Counted from the first letter of the stretch, positions 17,295-25,445 are shown. The stretch: 64,000 bases of DNA from Sphaerochaeta globosa str. Buddy (GCF_000190435.1 NC_015152.1:2300458-2364457); one strand, 5' to 3'. Made by a program: numbers and translations. Notes: generated from the letters alone by a model not told the origin.

Positions 17295-17351
17295 TTGCAT
17301 TCTTGTTTGTTTATGGCTATAGTATAGCTGTATTAGTTCGTATTTTACGAA
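17295..17351 (+). promoter_or_regulatory. Promoter with operator dyad for the AAA-Toprim module
   Basis: TTGCAT (17295-17300) and TATAGT (17318-17323) are separated by exactly 17 bp. Just downstream of the expected +1 lies the perfect inverted repeat TTCGTA-TTT-TACGAA (17337-17351). AAGGAG and ATG 17370 follow. The layout suggests repression of the module by a dyad-binding protein. Confidence 0.7.
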
Positions 17352-17369
17352 ATAAACAAGGAGAGTTCT

Positions 17370-18476
17370 ATGATTGTCATGCGATTGAAGCTGGACAATG
17401 TGTTTGCTTTCAATAATTTTGAAATTATGCTGACTTACCCAAAAAAGATTGTGGGGTCCATAATTGAGCATGAAGTTCTTTCAGGTAGAAACAATTTCCG
17501 GTACAAAAAGCTGATAGTTCTTATGGGAGCTAATGCCTCAGGCAAAACAACCTTGGGAAAAGCTTTCATGGCCATTTTTAATAGCATCTATAATAAAAGC
17601 CTTATCCCGGTCTGTAATACTATCAATGACACATCCAAGAAAGCGTCATTTACCATCGAATTTGTGGCAAAAGCAAAGAGGCTCTATCGGGTGGAAGCCC
17701 TTATAAGCCCCCCAGTTACTCCCGGCTCGTATGATGAAGGTGATATGGAAGTTACAGTAAAGTCAGTTCCTATCGCTCTTTCAGATAGTTATGAGATGTG
17801 TGCCTCGAAACTGGACAACTTGATCGTTGAAAGAGAGTCATGCAGCAAAGCACTGGAATCTATTGAAAACTTCGGATGGCTTTTTACCTATCCAAGTATC
17901 GAAGAAAAAATACCTACCTTCCAGGAATTGGATAAGAATGGCTTGCTAGAAATTCTTAATATTGTTCTCTCTGTCTTGGACCCTTCTATTCAGGAAATTA
18001 TCAAGGCGAGGGATATTAAGAATTCTTATGTTATCAAGGTGGGTAATCATGATGTAATCATCCAAGATGGAAAAGTACTGAATGGAGAAATTCTCTCCAG
18101 CGGAACAAAATCTGGGATTGGAATCGCATCCATGTTGGCTGCCATTCTGGCAAAACAGAATGGTTTTTACTACTGCGATGAGAAATTCTCATATATACAC
18201 AGTGATATAGAACGAGAAATTCTTGCCAAAATGGTTGAAAAATTGGGAGAGGATGAACAGCTTTTCTTTACTACCCATACTACTGATATTTTGGATATGT
18301 CTTTTCCCAAACACTCATATTGTTTTCTAAAAAAGGAGCAGTTAGGGAAAACATGCACAATCCGTTGTATCAATGCTGATGACTTTCTCAAGCGAAATAC
18401 CGATTCACTTAAGCGTGCAGTTGAGAACGATCTCTTCTCAACATCCCCTGATGTGAGTCGCATTGCTACGTTGTGA
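17370..18476 (+). CDS. AAA family ATPase (OLD/ABC-like), putative defence ATPase
   Basis: A 368-residue ATPase of the SMC/OLD-like AAA_15/AAA_21 type. Walker A is GANASGKTT (about 53-61), the ABC-type signature region is SSGTKSGIGIA, Walker B is FYYCDEKF, and a switch motif FFTTHTTDILD follows. The long middle segment would be the lid or coiled insert. Such ATPases occur with Toprim nucleases in phage-defence modules (OLD, Gabija, PARIS). Here a Toprim-like gene starts 15 bp downstream. Base composition is clearly more AT-rich than the flanks, which suggests acquisition by transfer. Activity and target are unknown. Confidence 0.8.
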   Translation: MIVMRLKLDNVFAFNNFEIMLTYPKKIVGSIIEHEVLSGRNNFRYKKLIVLMGANASGKTTLGKAFMAIFNSIYNKSLIPVCNTINDTSKKASFTIEFVAKAKRLYRVEALISPPVTPGSYDEGDMEVTVKSVPIALSDSYEMCASKLDNLIVERESCSKALESIENFGWLFTYPSIEEKIPTFQELDKNGLLEILNIVLSVLDPSIQEIIKARDIKNSYVIKVGNHDVIIQDGKVLNGEILSSGTKSGIGIASMLAAILAKQNGFYYCDEKFSYIHSDIEREILAKMVEKLGEDEQLFFTTHTTDILDMSFPKHSYCFLKKEQLGKTCTIRCINADDFLKRNTDSLKRAVENDLFSTSPDVSRIATL

Positions 18477-18490
18477 AGTGAGGATATTTG

Positions 18491-19024
18491 ATGCAACACT
18501 ACTATCAATATTTTGTTGAAGGGGAAACCGAAGCAAAGCTGGTACAGGTCCTAAAGACTGATTTTAGATGCATCTGTGCAGGAAAAGTAAGAATTCATAC
18601 TGTAGTAGAGAAATTACTAACAAGAGGTTCTCTCTCATCGTTGCGGTTCAATACTACTGTAATTCTGATTTTTGATACTGACACCAATGATGCCACTCTC
18701 TTGCATGAAAATATTAAAATGCTGAATTCTCAGCCAATGATTAAGCGCGTACTTTGCATCCCTCAGGTAAAAAACCTTGAACAATAATTGATAAGAAGCT
18801 GCGGCCTCCATAGAATCAAAGAATTACTATCCAGCAAAGCAGACAAGGATTTCAAAACAGATTTTTGCAAGTGCAATGGATTAATAGGAGCATTGCAAAA
18901 CCATCATTTTGATTTCTCTCTATTCTGGGCTTCAACACCATCAGGGTCATTTACAGGAATTCCAAATAATTCCTCCAAGATAGCAATACCTTCAAATCAT
19001 GCAGGGAAGCTAGCTAAGAACTGA
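18491..19024 (+). pseudogene. Toprim-like protein gene interrupted by an in-frame TAA
   Basis: The frame from ATG 18491 (GAGGA six bases upstream) encodes about 98 residues, meets TAA at 18785-18787, and continues open in the same frame to TGA at 19024, for about 177 codons in total. The first part has the Toprim hallmarks: the acidic EGETEAK near the N-terminus and DTDTND at about residue 60. The second part (IKELLSSKADKDFKTDF, FDFSLFWAS) looks like the natural continuation. It is best read as one gene with a nonsense mutation, or less likely a read-through stop. It is paired with the upstream AAA ATPase. An active Toprim nuclease would need the full chain. Confidence 0.7.
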
Positions 19025-19086
19025 GTCGCTACCTTCAATCCATTTTTAATGACAGAATTGTACTACACTAATTACCCCCCTACAAA

Positions 19087-19120
19087 GCAAAACTCCCCTT
19101 CCCGTAAGGGAGGAGGAGTC
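19087..19120 (-). terminator. Terminator after tRNA-Phe
   Basis: On the minus strand GACTCC..CCC and GGG..GGGGAGT form an imperfect GC-rich stem around TTAC, followed by TTTTG. It lies about 15 bp past the tRNA 3' end. Confidence 0.7.
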
Positions 19121-19132
19121 TTCTCTGTTTAG

Positions 19133-19205
19133 TGCCGCCTCGCAGAATTGAACTGCGGACACAAGGATTTTCAGTCCTTTGCTCTACCAACTGAGCTAAA
19201 GCGGC
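19133..19205 (-). tRNA. tRNA-Phe (GAA)
   Basis: The minus strand folds as a cloverleaf: acceptor GCCGCTT/AGGCGGC with discriminator A, D arm GCTCAGTTGGTAGAGC, anticodon stem AAGGA/TCCTT with loop CTGAAAA (anticodon GAA), and T arm CGCAG-TTCAATT-CTGCG. CCA is not encoded. Confidence 0.97.
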
Positions 19206-19329
19206 GTCAACGTCCTCTTGTATACCCTAATTGATGATTTCTTGTCAACACCTTTCTAGAAAAACGCAAAATCTTGCACCAATTTCAAGGTGGTTTTATG
19301 GTATAGTCCCATCGAGGGAGGGACAGTAT

Positions 19330-19932
19330 ATGATCAAAGTCTGCATGTTTGATATGGGTGGGGTACTGGTAAGGAACTTTATGGTTGCACCCAAGCTTCT
19401 AGCCTTCCTAGGTCGCAAAGAATCGTCGTTTTCTAAAATATCTCCCATCGTAAATAATGCTTTGACCTCTCACAGCGAAGGGATAATCAGTGAAGACGAG
19501 TTCTGGGAAGTATATGAACGGGAAACAGAGTCCACTGTAGTCAACCATGAAGGCAGTCTGCTCGGAAAGTTTTTTGAACCGACTCTAGACCAGCCTACCT
19601 TGAAAGTGCTCTCTGAACTCAAACAGAACGGCTATAGAGTCATCTGCGGCACAAACGTCAACGATGCTCACTTCACTATGCATCACCGTTTGCATCAATA
19701 TGACATATTCGATCACGTATACGCCTCTCACCGTATGCATATTTCAAAACCGAAAGGCTCATTTTTCCAAACAATCATCAAAGAGGAGCACTTGTTACCG
19801 AACGAAGTCTTCTTCACCGACGACATGCAACAAAACGTTCTCAGTGCCCAAGAGCAGGGGTTAAAAGCCTATCTGTATACAGATGCCACCCAGTTGCGAT
19901 TGCAATTGAAGAACTTGGAGCTCCTTGCCTAA
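19330..19932 (+). CDS. HAD superfamily hydrolase (subfamily IA)
   Basis: Haloacid-dehalogenase-type phosphatase of 200 residues. Motif I is FDMGGVLV, where the Gly in place of the second Asp is the form seen in the YihX/FMN-phosphatase branch. Motif II is ICGTN (about residue 105), the conserved Lys lies in HISKPKGSFF, and the acidic motif is VFFTDDMQQN. The cap is small and helical. ATG 19330 follows GGGAGGGACA and a TATAGT box. The substrate is probably a small phosphomonoester but cannot be named. Directly downstream on the opposite strand lies a decayed cat gene. Confidence 0.85.
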   Translation: MIKVCMFDMGGVLVRNFMVAPKLLAFLGRKESSFSKISPIVNNALTSHSEGIISEDEFWEVYERETESTVVNHEGSLLGKFFEPTLDQPTLKVLSELKQNGYRVICGTNVNDAHFTMHHRLHQYDIFDHVYASHRMHISKPKGSFFQTIIKEEHLLPNEVFFTDDMQQNVLSAQEQGLKAYLYTDATQLRLQLKNLELLA

Positions 19933-20330
19933 AACGCATCCAAACGTTTCTGAATCGAGTAAGCAAGCTTTCCAATAGGAATCCCATCCACAAAGGAATG
20001 ATGCGCTTGTACCGTAAACACAAGCATCCACCTCCCTTGCCGTTTAACGTATTTTCCCCAATCAAACAAGGGAGTAGCTGCATCCTTTTTTCCAGAAATT
20101 GTATACGACACAGGGGTGTACGAAATCCCCGGCATAGGTGATAGTTGTATTGATCGTTGTATAGAGAACAACCTTTCCATCGAGAATGTACATGTGACTC
20201 CCAACAAGAAAATGTGTGGCATCATGCTCGAAGCTCCCCGCATACGAGCTTTCTCCTTACTCACGGAATACCTGGCAGTGAACAGCCCGTTTCCAGGTAG
20301 CCATATCAACGAATGTATAGGCTAAAGCGA
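19929..20330 (-). pseudogene. Decayed chloramphenicol acetyltransferase-like gene
   Basis: The C-terminal part reads SYTPVSYTISGKKDAATP, WGKYVKRQGRWML and FTVQAHHSFVDGIPIG, matching the CAT family end; the active-site signature is normally Q-x-H-H-x-x-x-D-G, and here both His and D-G remain. A separate frame upstream gives FVDMATWKRAVHCQVFRE, equivalent to the CAT N-terminus, then a stop. Another short frame gives MYILDGKVVLYTTINTTITYAG, the middle of the protein. Roughly half of the 215-residue family length is missing, and the frames do not join. It is a remnant from past acquisition and not a working resistance gene. Confidence 0.7.
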
Positions 20331-20368
20331 TAGAACAGAAAGCAATCTGATTGTAAACCATTCAAACC

Positions 20369-20397
20369 TTGTCCAAAGCAAAAGCCTCTGGTACAGT
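20369..20397 (+). promoter_or_regulatory. Promoter of ecfA, near-leaderless
   Basis: TTGTCC (20369-20374) and TACAGT (20392-20397) are 17 bp apart. ATG 20406 lies eight bases after the -10 box, and there is no Shine-Dalgarno sequence between. Confidence 0.6.
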
Positions 20398-20405
20398 CTG
20401 AACAC

Positions 20406-21167
20406 ATGACTGAAGCAAGCTCACCGATCCTTTGTGTCCGAAACCTCAGCTTCTCCTTTGAACGGGACAAACCCATTCTCAAGGACCTTACCTTCTCTAT
20501 ACCCAAAGGGTCCTTCACGTTGGTAACAGGGCCCAATGGATCGGGCAAAAGCCTCTTGCTCCGCTGTCTCAAGGGACTGCTGCAACCCAATTGCGGACAG
20601 ATTCATCTCTTGAGTGAAGATTTGACCCAGAAGGCCAAGCAACGCATGCAGGCCATCGGATTGGTCTTTCAGGATGCAGAGACGCAGATAGTCGGCCAAA
20701 CGGTGGAGAAGGACATACGCTTCGGCATGGAAAATATTGGATTGTCCATGCAAGAGCAAGAAACCAGACTACAAGAAGTACTCACACTTCTGGATCTGCA
20801 CAAACAAAAAAACCAACGGCCCCGCACGCTCAGCGGCGGAGAAAAGCGGCGCCTCGCCATCGCAGGAGTGCTGGTCATGGATCCCAAACTGTTGGTACTG
20901 GACGAACCCTTTGCGAACCTCGATTACCGATCGGTGGTCAGCGTCCTGTCCACCCTGCTGCGGCTGCAACAAGAAGGCCATACCATAATCCTCGTAAGCC
21001 ACGAGGTAGATAAAACCCTCGCACACGCTGACCACGTGCTGCTGCTCGACGATGGAGTGCTGGTACAAAGCGGTACTGCCGCCGAGGTGTATCCATACCT
21101 ACAGGCGCATGGCATCTACCTGCCATCCTCGGCTGGCATAAAGGACCTCTCATGGCTGAAGCGCTGA
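20406..21167 (+). CDS. ecfA: ECF transporter ATP-binding subunit (EcfA/CbiO/BioM-like)
   Basis: ATPase of an energy-coupling-factor vitamin or metal importer, 253 residues. Walker A is GPNGSGKSLLL, the Q-loop VFQDAETQIVGQTVEKDIRFG is the form typical of ECF ATPases, the signature is LSGGEKRRLAI, and Walker B is LLVLDEPFANLD. Only one A subunit is encoded, so the complex would be of the BioM homodimer type or share a second A subunit. The substrate-specific S component is not in the window. The gene overlaps ecfT by 16 bases. Confidence 0.9.
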   Translation: MTEASSPILCVRNLSFSFERDKPILKDLTFSIPKGSFTLVTGPNGSGKSLLLRCLKGLLQPNCGQIHLLSEDLTQKAKQRMQAIGLVFQDAETQIVGQTVEKDIRFGMENIGLSMQEQETRLQEVLTLLDLHKQKNQRPRTLSGGEKRRLAIAGVLVMDPKLLVLDEPFANLDYRSVVSVLSTLLRLQQEGHTIILVSHEVDKTLAHADHVLLLDDGVLVQSGTAAEVYPYLQAHGIYLPSSAGIKDLSWLKR

Positions 21168-21859
21168 TATTCCACTATCGACAGCAAAACACCATCCTCT
21201 GCAAAGCAAACCCGCTGACCAAGGTAGCCACCACCATCGCCATCTGCCTGGTGATTCTCTCGATCTCCCTTAATGGCTTACTCTTGGTGAGTGCATCCTT
21301 GCTTATAGCCACACATGTTCAAAAGCTTCCCTGGGGCCGCTACAAGCGGGAACTGAAGTACTTCGCATTCCTGTTGCTACTCATCCTCATCACCGAATAC
21401 CTCGCTACACAGAGCTATGTTGCAGCAACTGCAGCCTTCACCCGTTTTGTCTGCATCATCCTGTGCGGCCTGCTCATTGCCGACAGCACCGCACCCGATG
21501 ACCTGGCTCGCTCCCTTGGGGGTATTCTTGAGAGAATTCCCTTCATCCATGGCTGGGAAGTAGCCAGCAGCATTGAATTGACCCTCTCCATACTCCCCAT
21601 GATCTTCGATGCAACACTGGAAGTAGTAACGGCCAGAAAAGCGCGGCTACAGCGAAACCGCAATCCCTTAGGCTCACTCACCTCACTGGTATCAGGCATC
21701 TTCAATTTGCTGTTGGACAAGGCAGAAGACCTCTCCCTTGCCCTGGAGGCAAGGCAATTCGACCCAGCCCGCCCGAGGCCAAGACTGCCCTACACATACG
21801 TAGACGTATTGCTTTTCACCCTCGTTCTCGTACTGCTTGTAGTCGCATCTGTGCTATAG
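21152..21859 (+). CDS. ecfT: ECF transporter transmembrane subunit (EcfT/CbiQ/BioN-like)
   Basis: Membrane coupling subunit of 235 residues with about five spans. The two coupling-helix motifs of EcfT are visible as TARKARLQRN and LALEARQFDP (A-R-x type, near residues 155 and 195). It pairs with the preceding ATPase. A 5-formyl-THF cyclo-ligase gene follows seven bases later, which hints at folate as the transported vitamin, but without an S component this is only a guess. Confidence 0.88.
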   Translation: MAEALIFHYRQQNTILCKANPLTKVATTIAICLVILSISLNGLLLVSASLLIATHVQKLPWGRYKRELKYFAFLLLLILITEYLATQSYVAATAAFTRFVCIILCGLLIADSTAPDDLARSLGGILERIPFIHGWEVASSIELTLSILPMIFDATLEVVTARKARLQRNRNPLGSLTSLVSGIFNLLLDKAEDLSLALEARQFDPARPRPRLPYTYVDVLLFTLVLVLLVVASVL

Positions 21860-21867
21860 TTCAGCCA
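21855..21867 (+). promoter_or_regulatory. Extended -10 box of probable leaderless fau
   Basis: TGC-TATAGT (box at 21855-21860) lies inside the end of ecfT. Exactly six bases separate the box from ATG 21867, and no Shine-Dalgarno sequence is present. Confidence 0.5.
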
Positions 21868-22415
21868 TGGATGTCAAACACGTGTTACGCAAAGAACTGA
21901 GAAACCAAGCAAAGCTTCATACTTTGGATGACTTCATGCAAGAAGACAAACTCAGTTGTGATGCATTGCTGCAAAGCCATGCGTATAAGACTGCCGATCG
22001 GGTCTTCGCCTTCATGCCACTGGCCTCAGAGGTGAACATCAAAGAGATACTGGAGCATTGTATCGCAGACAAGCATCTCGCCTTGCCCGTATGCAATGAG
22101 GACACAAGTCTAAGCTTCTATGAGGTTAAACATCTTGATGCATTGAGCTTAGGACGCCATGGCATCCTTGCACCAGAAACGACGCAAGTGGCAGTACCCA
22201 CTGAAAAGGATATCCTGATTGTCCCGGCCCTCGCGTACACTCGTACAGGTGACCGCCTTGGACGTGGTAAAGGCTACTACGACCGCTACCTGAGTACCTA
22301 TCCAACCATACTGAGTATTGGGATGTGTCGCACCTACCAGCTGCTACAGAGCATCCCCACCGAGGCCTGGGACATTCGGGTTTCAAAGGTTTTGTGTGCC
22401 GGTGTCTTTTATTGA
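21867..22415 (+). CDS. fau: 5-formyltetrahydrofolate cyclo-ligase
   Basis: ATP-dependent enzyme that converts 5-formyl-THF to 5,10-methenyl-THF, returning a storage form of folate to one-carbon metabolism. The N-terminal KELRNQAK is the ATP-contacting basic helix, and the C-terminal signature RLGRGKGYYDRYL binds the phosphates. Length (182) is standard. It overlaps the converging PTS EIIA gene by seven bases. One-carbon units made here feed the two formyl-transfer steps of the purine operon. Confidence 0.92.
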   Translation: MDVKHVLRKELRNQAKLHTLDDFMQEDKLSCDALLQSHAYKTADRVFAFMPLASEVNIKEILEHCIADKHLALPVCNEDTSLSFYEVKHLDALSLGRHGILAPETTQVAVPTEKDILIVPALAYTRTGDRLGRGKGYYDRYLSTYPTILSIGMCRTYQLLQSIPTEAWDIRVSKVLCAGVFY

Positions 22416-22900
22416 GTGTCTTTACAGAACCAGATAAATCGCTGCAAAGCCATCATGGAGAAAAACCTTTGGCAAGCCTCGTCTGACTTGCTTTGGTGTA
22501 TATCCATGAGGTGAGTACGCATCTCTTCGGTGCGCACACTACGCAAAATTGCACTCAAGGAACCAAGATACTCCATTTGGATTGAAGGTGAGGAGGCGAT
22601 GACAAAAAGCAAGTGCACCGGCATACCGTCGGCACTACCGTACTCGATCCCATCCCTGCTGATGCCCAAGGCAATGTGCACCTCGTTCAAACCAAGAATC
22701 TTTCCATGGGCAATAGCCACCCCATGTCCGATTCCTGTCGTCTGCGCACGCTCACGACGAAGCACCCCGCGTTTGAAGCGTTCGAGATCGGGAAGAGAGG
22801 AAAATATATTGCAGGAATCTATCACTTCCAGAATGGCCTGGGTTTTATCAGTAGACTGAAGCTGACAGATTACCGATCGGCAATCATTACGAATATTCAC
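22409..22900 (-). CDS. PTS EIIA type-2 domain protein (PtsN/fructose EIIA-like)
   Basis: Phosphocarrier of the fructose/mannitol EIIA fold, about 163 residues. The active-site His is in GIGHGVAIAHGK (the second His). The C-terminal half carries the usual HLLFVIASSPS strand. No EIIB or EIIC partner is nearby, so it may be a regulatory PtsN-type protein or serve a distant permease. GTG 22900 is chosen because a good promoter lies just upstream; an ATG at 22969 would place that promoter within the coding sequence. Confidence 0.82.
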   Translation of the reverse strand: MNIRNDCRSVICQLQSTDKTQAILEVIDSCNIFSSLPDLERFKRGVLRRERAQTTGIGHGVAIAHGKILGLNEVHIALGISRDGIEYGSADGMPVHLLFVIASSPSIQMEYLGSLSAILRSVRTEEMRTHLMDIHQSKSDEACQRFFSMMALQRFIWFCKDTQ

Positions 22901-22906
22901 TACGAT

Positions 22907-22935
22907 ACTATACACAAACAAGAAATGAGCTTCAA
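22907..22935 (-). promoter_or_regulatory. Promoter of leaderless EIIA gene
   Basis: On the minus strand TTGAAG (22935-22930) and TATAGT (22912-22907) are 17 bp apart. Six bases then separate the box from GTG 22900. Confidence 0.65.
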
Positions 22936-22975
22936 GGCGGTGGACCTGAACCACTTCAGGCCCACCCATTGAGCG

Positions 22976-24463
22976 TTACAGAGCAGAGAGATACGAATTC
23001 ATCGCCTTTGCTGCCTTACGGCCCTGCCCCATGGCAAGAATGACCGTTGCAGCACCCAAAACGATATCACCACCCGCATAGACACCCTTCAGGGTTGTCT
23101 CACACGTCTCCTCGTTCACAAGGAAGTTGCCCCTGCGATTGACCTCGATACCATCGGTGGTAGCCTTGATCAAAGGATTGCTGTCGTTTCCGATAGCAAC
23201 AATGACCGTATCATAGTCGTACATTGTTTCACTACCGGCAATCTCAACCGGACTGCGTCGTCCCGAAGCATCGGGCTCACCCAGCTCGCAGGTGATCAAC
23301 TCCACCCCGTTTACCCTTCCCTTATCGTTGGCGGTAATCTTCAAAGGAGCATGCAGGTACAAGAACTGTACGCCCTCTTCCTTGGCATGTTGGACTTCTT
23401 CCTTACGGGCGGGCATCTCCACCTCGGTACGGCGGTAGACAATCGTCACTTCCTCGGCTCCCAAACGCTTTGCAGTTCGAGCCGCATCCATGGCCACGTT
23501 GCCACCACCAAAAACTGCGACCTTGTGTGAATCAAAAAGCGGAGTCAACGCCTCCCCGACAGCGTAAGCCTTCATCAGATTACTGCGTGTCAGGTACTCA
23601 TTGGCGGAGAACACCCCGATATAATTCTCACCCTCGATGTTCATAAACTTGGGAAGTCCGGCACCGGAGCCGACAAACACAGCATCAAAGCCGTCTTTTT
23701 CCATCAAGTCAGAAATTTTTCGGGTCTTGCCAACCAAGTAGTTCCTGCGAATCTCCACTCCCATGGCGACCAGATTGTTCAATTCATGCTCGACAATCTT
23801 CTTGGGCAAGCGGAACTCGGGAATACCATATACCAGCACTCCACCAGCTTTATGCAACGCCTCAAACATCACTACTTCATGGCCTTCCCTTCTCAGGTCT
23901 GCAGCGGCAGAAATACTTGCAGGACCGGTCCCGACGACCGCCACACGCTTGCCGGTCGGCTTGCCAACCTGGGGAATCGTCTCCAGCTCGTGTTCGCGGG
24001 CATAGTCGGCGACAAAGCGCTCGATACGGCCGATCGATACCGATTGGTCAATATCCTTGTGCATCTTGCCGACCGTGCAATAGAGCTGGCACTGACTTTC
24101 CTGAGGACACACACGTCCACAGATGGAGGGGAGCAGACTACTCTGCTTGATGACCTCAACCGACTTGGCAAAGTTACCCTGTGCAGCCTCGGCGATAAAA
24201 GCGGGAATATCGATGGCAACAGGGCAACCTGCGATACAGGGCTTGTTCTTGCACTGCAGACAGCGCATGGCCTCCACTTTCACCTGGCTTTCCGTATAGC
24301 CGATTGCTACTTCCTGCATATTCTTCACCCGCACCTCAGCAAACTGGGTAGGCATTTCCTGGAGGGGAATCTGGGCGCGGTCCTTGGGTGTCAATTTCTT
24401 TTCTGCATATTGGACCAACAATGCTTGTGCCTGTGCATCCAACTCTTCTCTTGTAGCATGCAT
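22976..24463 (-). CDS. nfnB: NADPH-binding subunit of ferredoxin:NADP+ oxidoreductase (NfnB, GltD-like)
   Basis: Large subunit of the electron-bifurcating NADH-dependent ferredoxin:NADP+ oxidoreductase, a cytosolic enzyme of anaerobes. About residues 60-150 hold two [4Fe-4S] motifs, CLQCKNKPCIAGC and CGRVCPQESQC. Then follow an FAD-binding GTGPASISAA and an NADPH-binding GGGNVAMDAART segment. Homology alone also fits the small subunit of glutamate synthase, but the adjacent NfnA-type gene and the absence of a large GltB support NfnB. It starts six bases after nfnA, in the same operon. Confidence 0.9.
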   Translation of the reverse strand: MHATREELDAQAQALLVQYAEKKLTPKDRAQIPLQEMPTQFAEVRVKNMQEVAIGYTESQVKVEAMRCLQCKNKPCIAGCPVAIDIPAFIAEAAQGNFAKSVEVIKQSSLLPSICGRVCPQESQCQLYCTVGKMHKDIDQSVSIGRIERFVADYAREHELETIPQVGKPTGKRVAVVGTGPASISAAADLRREGHEVVMFEALHKAGGVLVYGIPEFRLPKKIVEHELNNLVAMGVEIRRNYLVGKTRKISDLMEKDGFDAVFVGSGAGLPKFMNIEGENYIGVFSANEYLTRSNLMKAYAVGEALTPLFDSHKVAVFGGGNVAMDAARTAKRLGAEEVTIVYRRTEVEMPARKEEVQHAKEEGVQFLYLHAPLKITANDKGRVNGVELITCELGEPDASGRRSPVEIAGSETMYDYDTVIVAIGNDSNPLIKATTDGIEVNRRGNFLVNEETCETTLKGVYAGGDIVLGAATVILAMGQGRKAAKAMNSYLSAL

Positions 24464-24468
24464 AACGC

Positions 24469-25317
24469 TTATGCCTCCCCTTCGGTGATATGTAAGCCAA
24501 CATGACAGCGGTGATGAGCCTCTTGTTCCTTACTCTTATACGTGCCCAAGCGGAGCAACATATTGTCCCAGTCTACCAGATGGCCGTCAAACTCAGGACC
24601 ATCGACGCAGACGAATTTGGTCTTTCCCCCGATGGTTACCCTGCAACCACCGCACATGCCCGTTCCATCAATCATAATGGTGTTCAGACTGACAATGGTA
24701 TGAATGCCGTAGGGCTTGGTGGTAAGTGCTGCAAACTTCATCATGATCGGAGGACCGATGATGACAACGCAGTCGGGCTTGTAGGTCTCGCACAGCTCCT
24801 TCAGCGGCTCGGTGACCAAAGCCTTGCGACCATAGGATCCGTCGTCGGTTACAACAATAACCTCATCGGCTGTAGCCTTCATATCATCTTCCATGATCAA
24901 GAGGTCCTTGTTCCTGGCCCCCATGATCACCTTAACCTCGTTACCGGCCATCTTCATGCCCTGTACGATGGGAAATAGCGGAGCAACCCCGATGCCTCCT
25001 CCCACGCAGACAACCTTGCCGTACTTTTTGATGTCGGTAGGTCTGCCCAGAGGTCCCAGCAGGTTTTCAATAAAGTCGCCTTTCTCAAGCAGGGCAAGAC
25101 GATGAGTCGTCTCTCCAACTGCCTGGAATATCAGGGTAATGGAACCTTTAGCAGGATCGGCATCGGCAATCGTCAACGGGATGCGCTCGCCAAAATCCCC
25201 GCCCATCTGCAGAATGATGAACTGTCCGGGCTTTCTTGCCTCGGCAATCTCCTTGGCCTCGATCTCCATTCTGAAAACCTCGGCCGAAAGCCGCTGCTTT
25301 GAAAGAATCGTATTCAT
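24469..25317 (-). CDS. nfnA: NfnA-type ferredoxin-NADP+ reductase subunit
   Basis: FAD- and [2Fe-2S]-containing subunit of about 282 residues that accepts electrons from NADH. The FAD motif is ERIPLTIADAD, the NAD-binding segment is VCVGGGIGVAPLFPIV, and the iron-sulfur ligands are in GTGMCGGCRV and FVCVDGPEFDG. The fold is that of dihydroorotate dehydrogenase electron-transfer subunit PyrK. With nfnB it would equilibrate NADH, NADPH and ferredoxin. The gene is preceded by a roughly 90-base leader that can fold. Confidence 0.92.
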   Translation of the reverse strand: MNTILSKQRLSAEVFRMEIEAKEIAEARKPGQFIILQMGGDFGERIPLTIADADPAKGSITLIFQAVGETTHRLALLEKGDFIENLLGPLGRPTDIKKYGKVVCVGGGIGVAPLFPIVQGMKMAGNEVKVIMGARNKDLLIMEDDMKATADEVIVVTDDGSYGRKALVTEPLKELCETYKPDCVVIIGPPIMMKFAALTTKPYGIHTIVSLNTIMIDGTGMCGGCRVTIGGKTKFVCVDGPEFDGHLVDWDNMLLRLGTYKSKEQEAHHRCHVGLHITEGEA

Positions 25318-25345
25318 GTCATCTCCTCAACTCTAGTTTTGGCGT

Positions 25346-25445
25346 ATGCACAACCCATCACCCTGACCTAAAGAAAGGTCAAACATGCGTATATAACAAC
25401 TGTGCATGATAGTGTTAGTATTAAATTCTGAGCACCGAGTGTCAA
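25346..25445 (-). promoter_or_regulatory. nfnAB promoter and foldable 5' leader
   Basis: On the minus strand TTGACA (25445-25440) and AATACT (25422-25417) are 17 bp apart, giving +1 near 25410. The leader begins with ATGCACA (25407-25401), which pairs with TGTGCAT (25352-25346), and encloses a TGACCT-N6-AGGTCA hairpin (25381-25364). It matches no riboswitch class I know. Confidence 0.6.

Noticed and set aside
17227-19205. Island integrated at the tRNA-Phe 3' end
   Set aside because: The AT-rich patch lies beside the tRNA 3' end, but I found no second copy of the tRNA 3' sequence near 17.2 kb and no integrase, so an att-site insertion is not supported.
22901-22969. Upstream ATG start (22969) for the EIIA gene
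   Set aside because: It would place a good TTGAAG-17-TATAGT promoter inside the coding sequence and add 23 residues that do not resemble the family.
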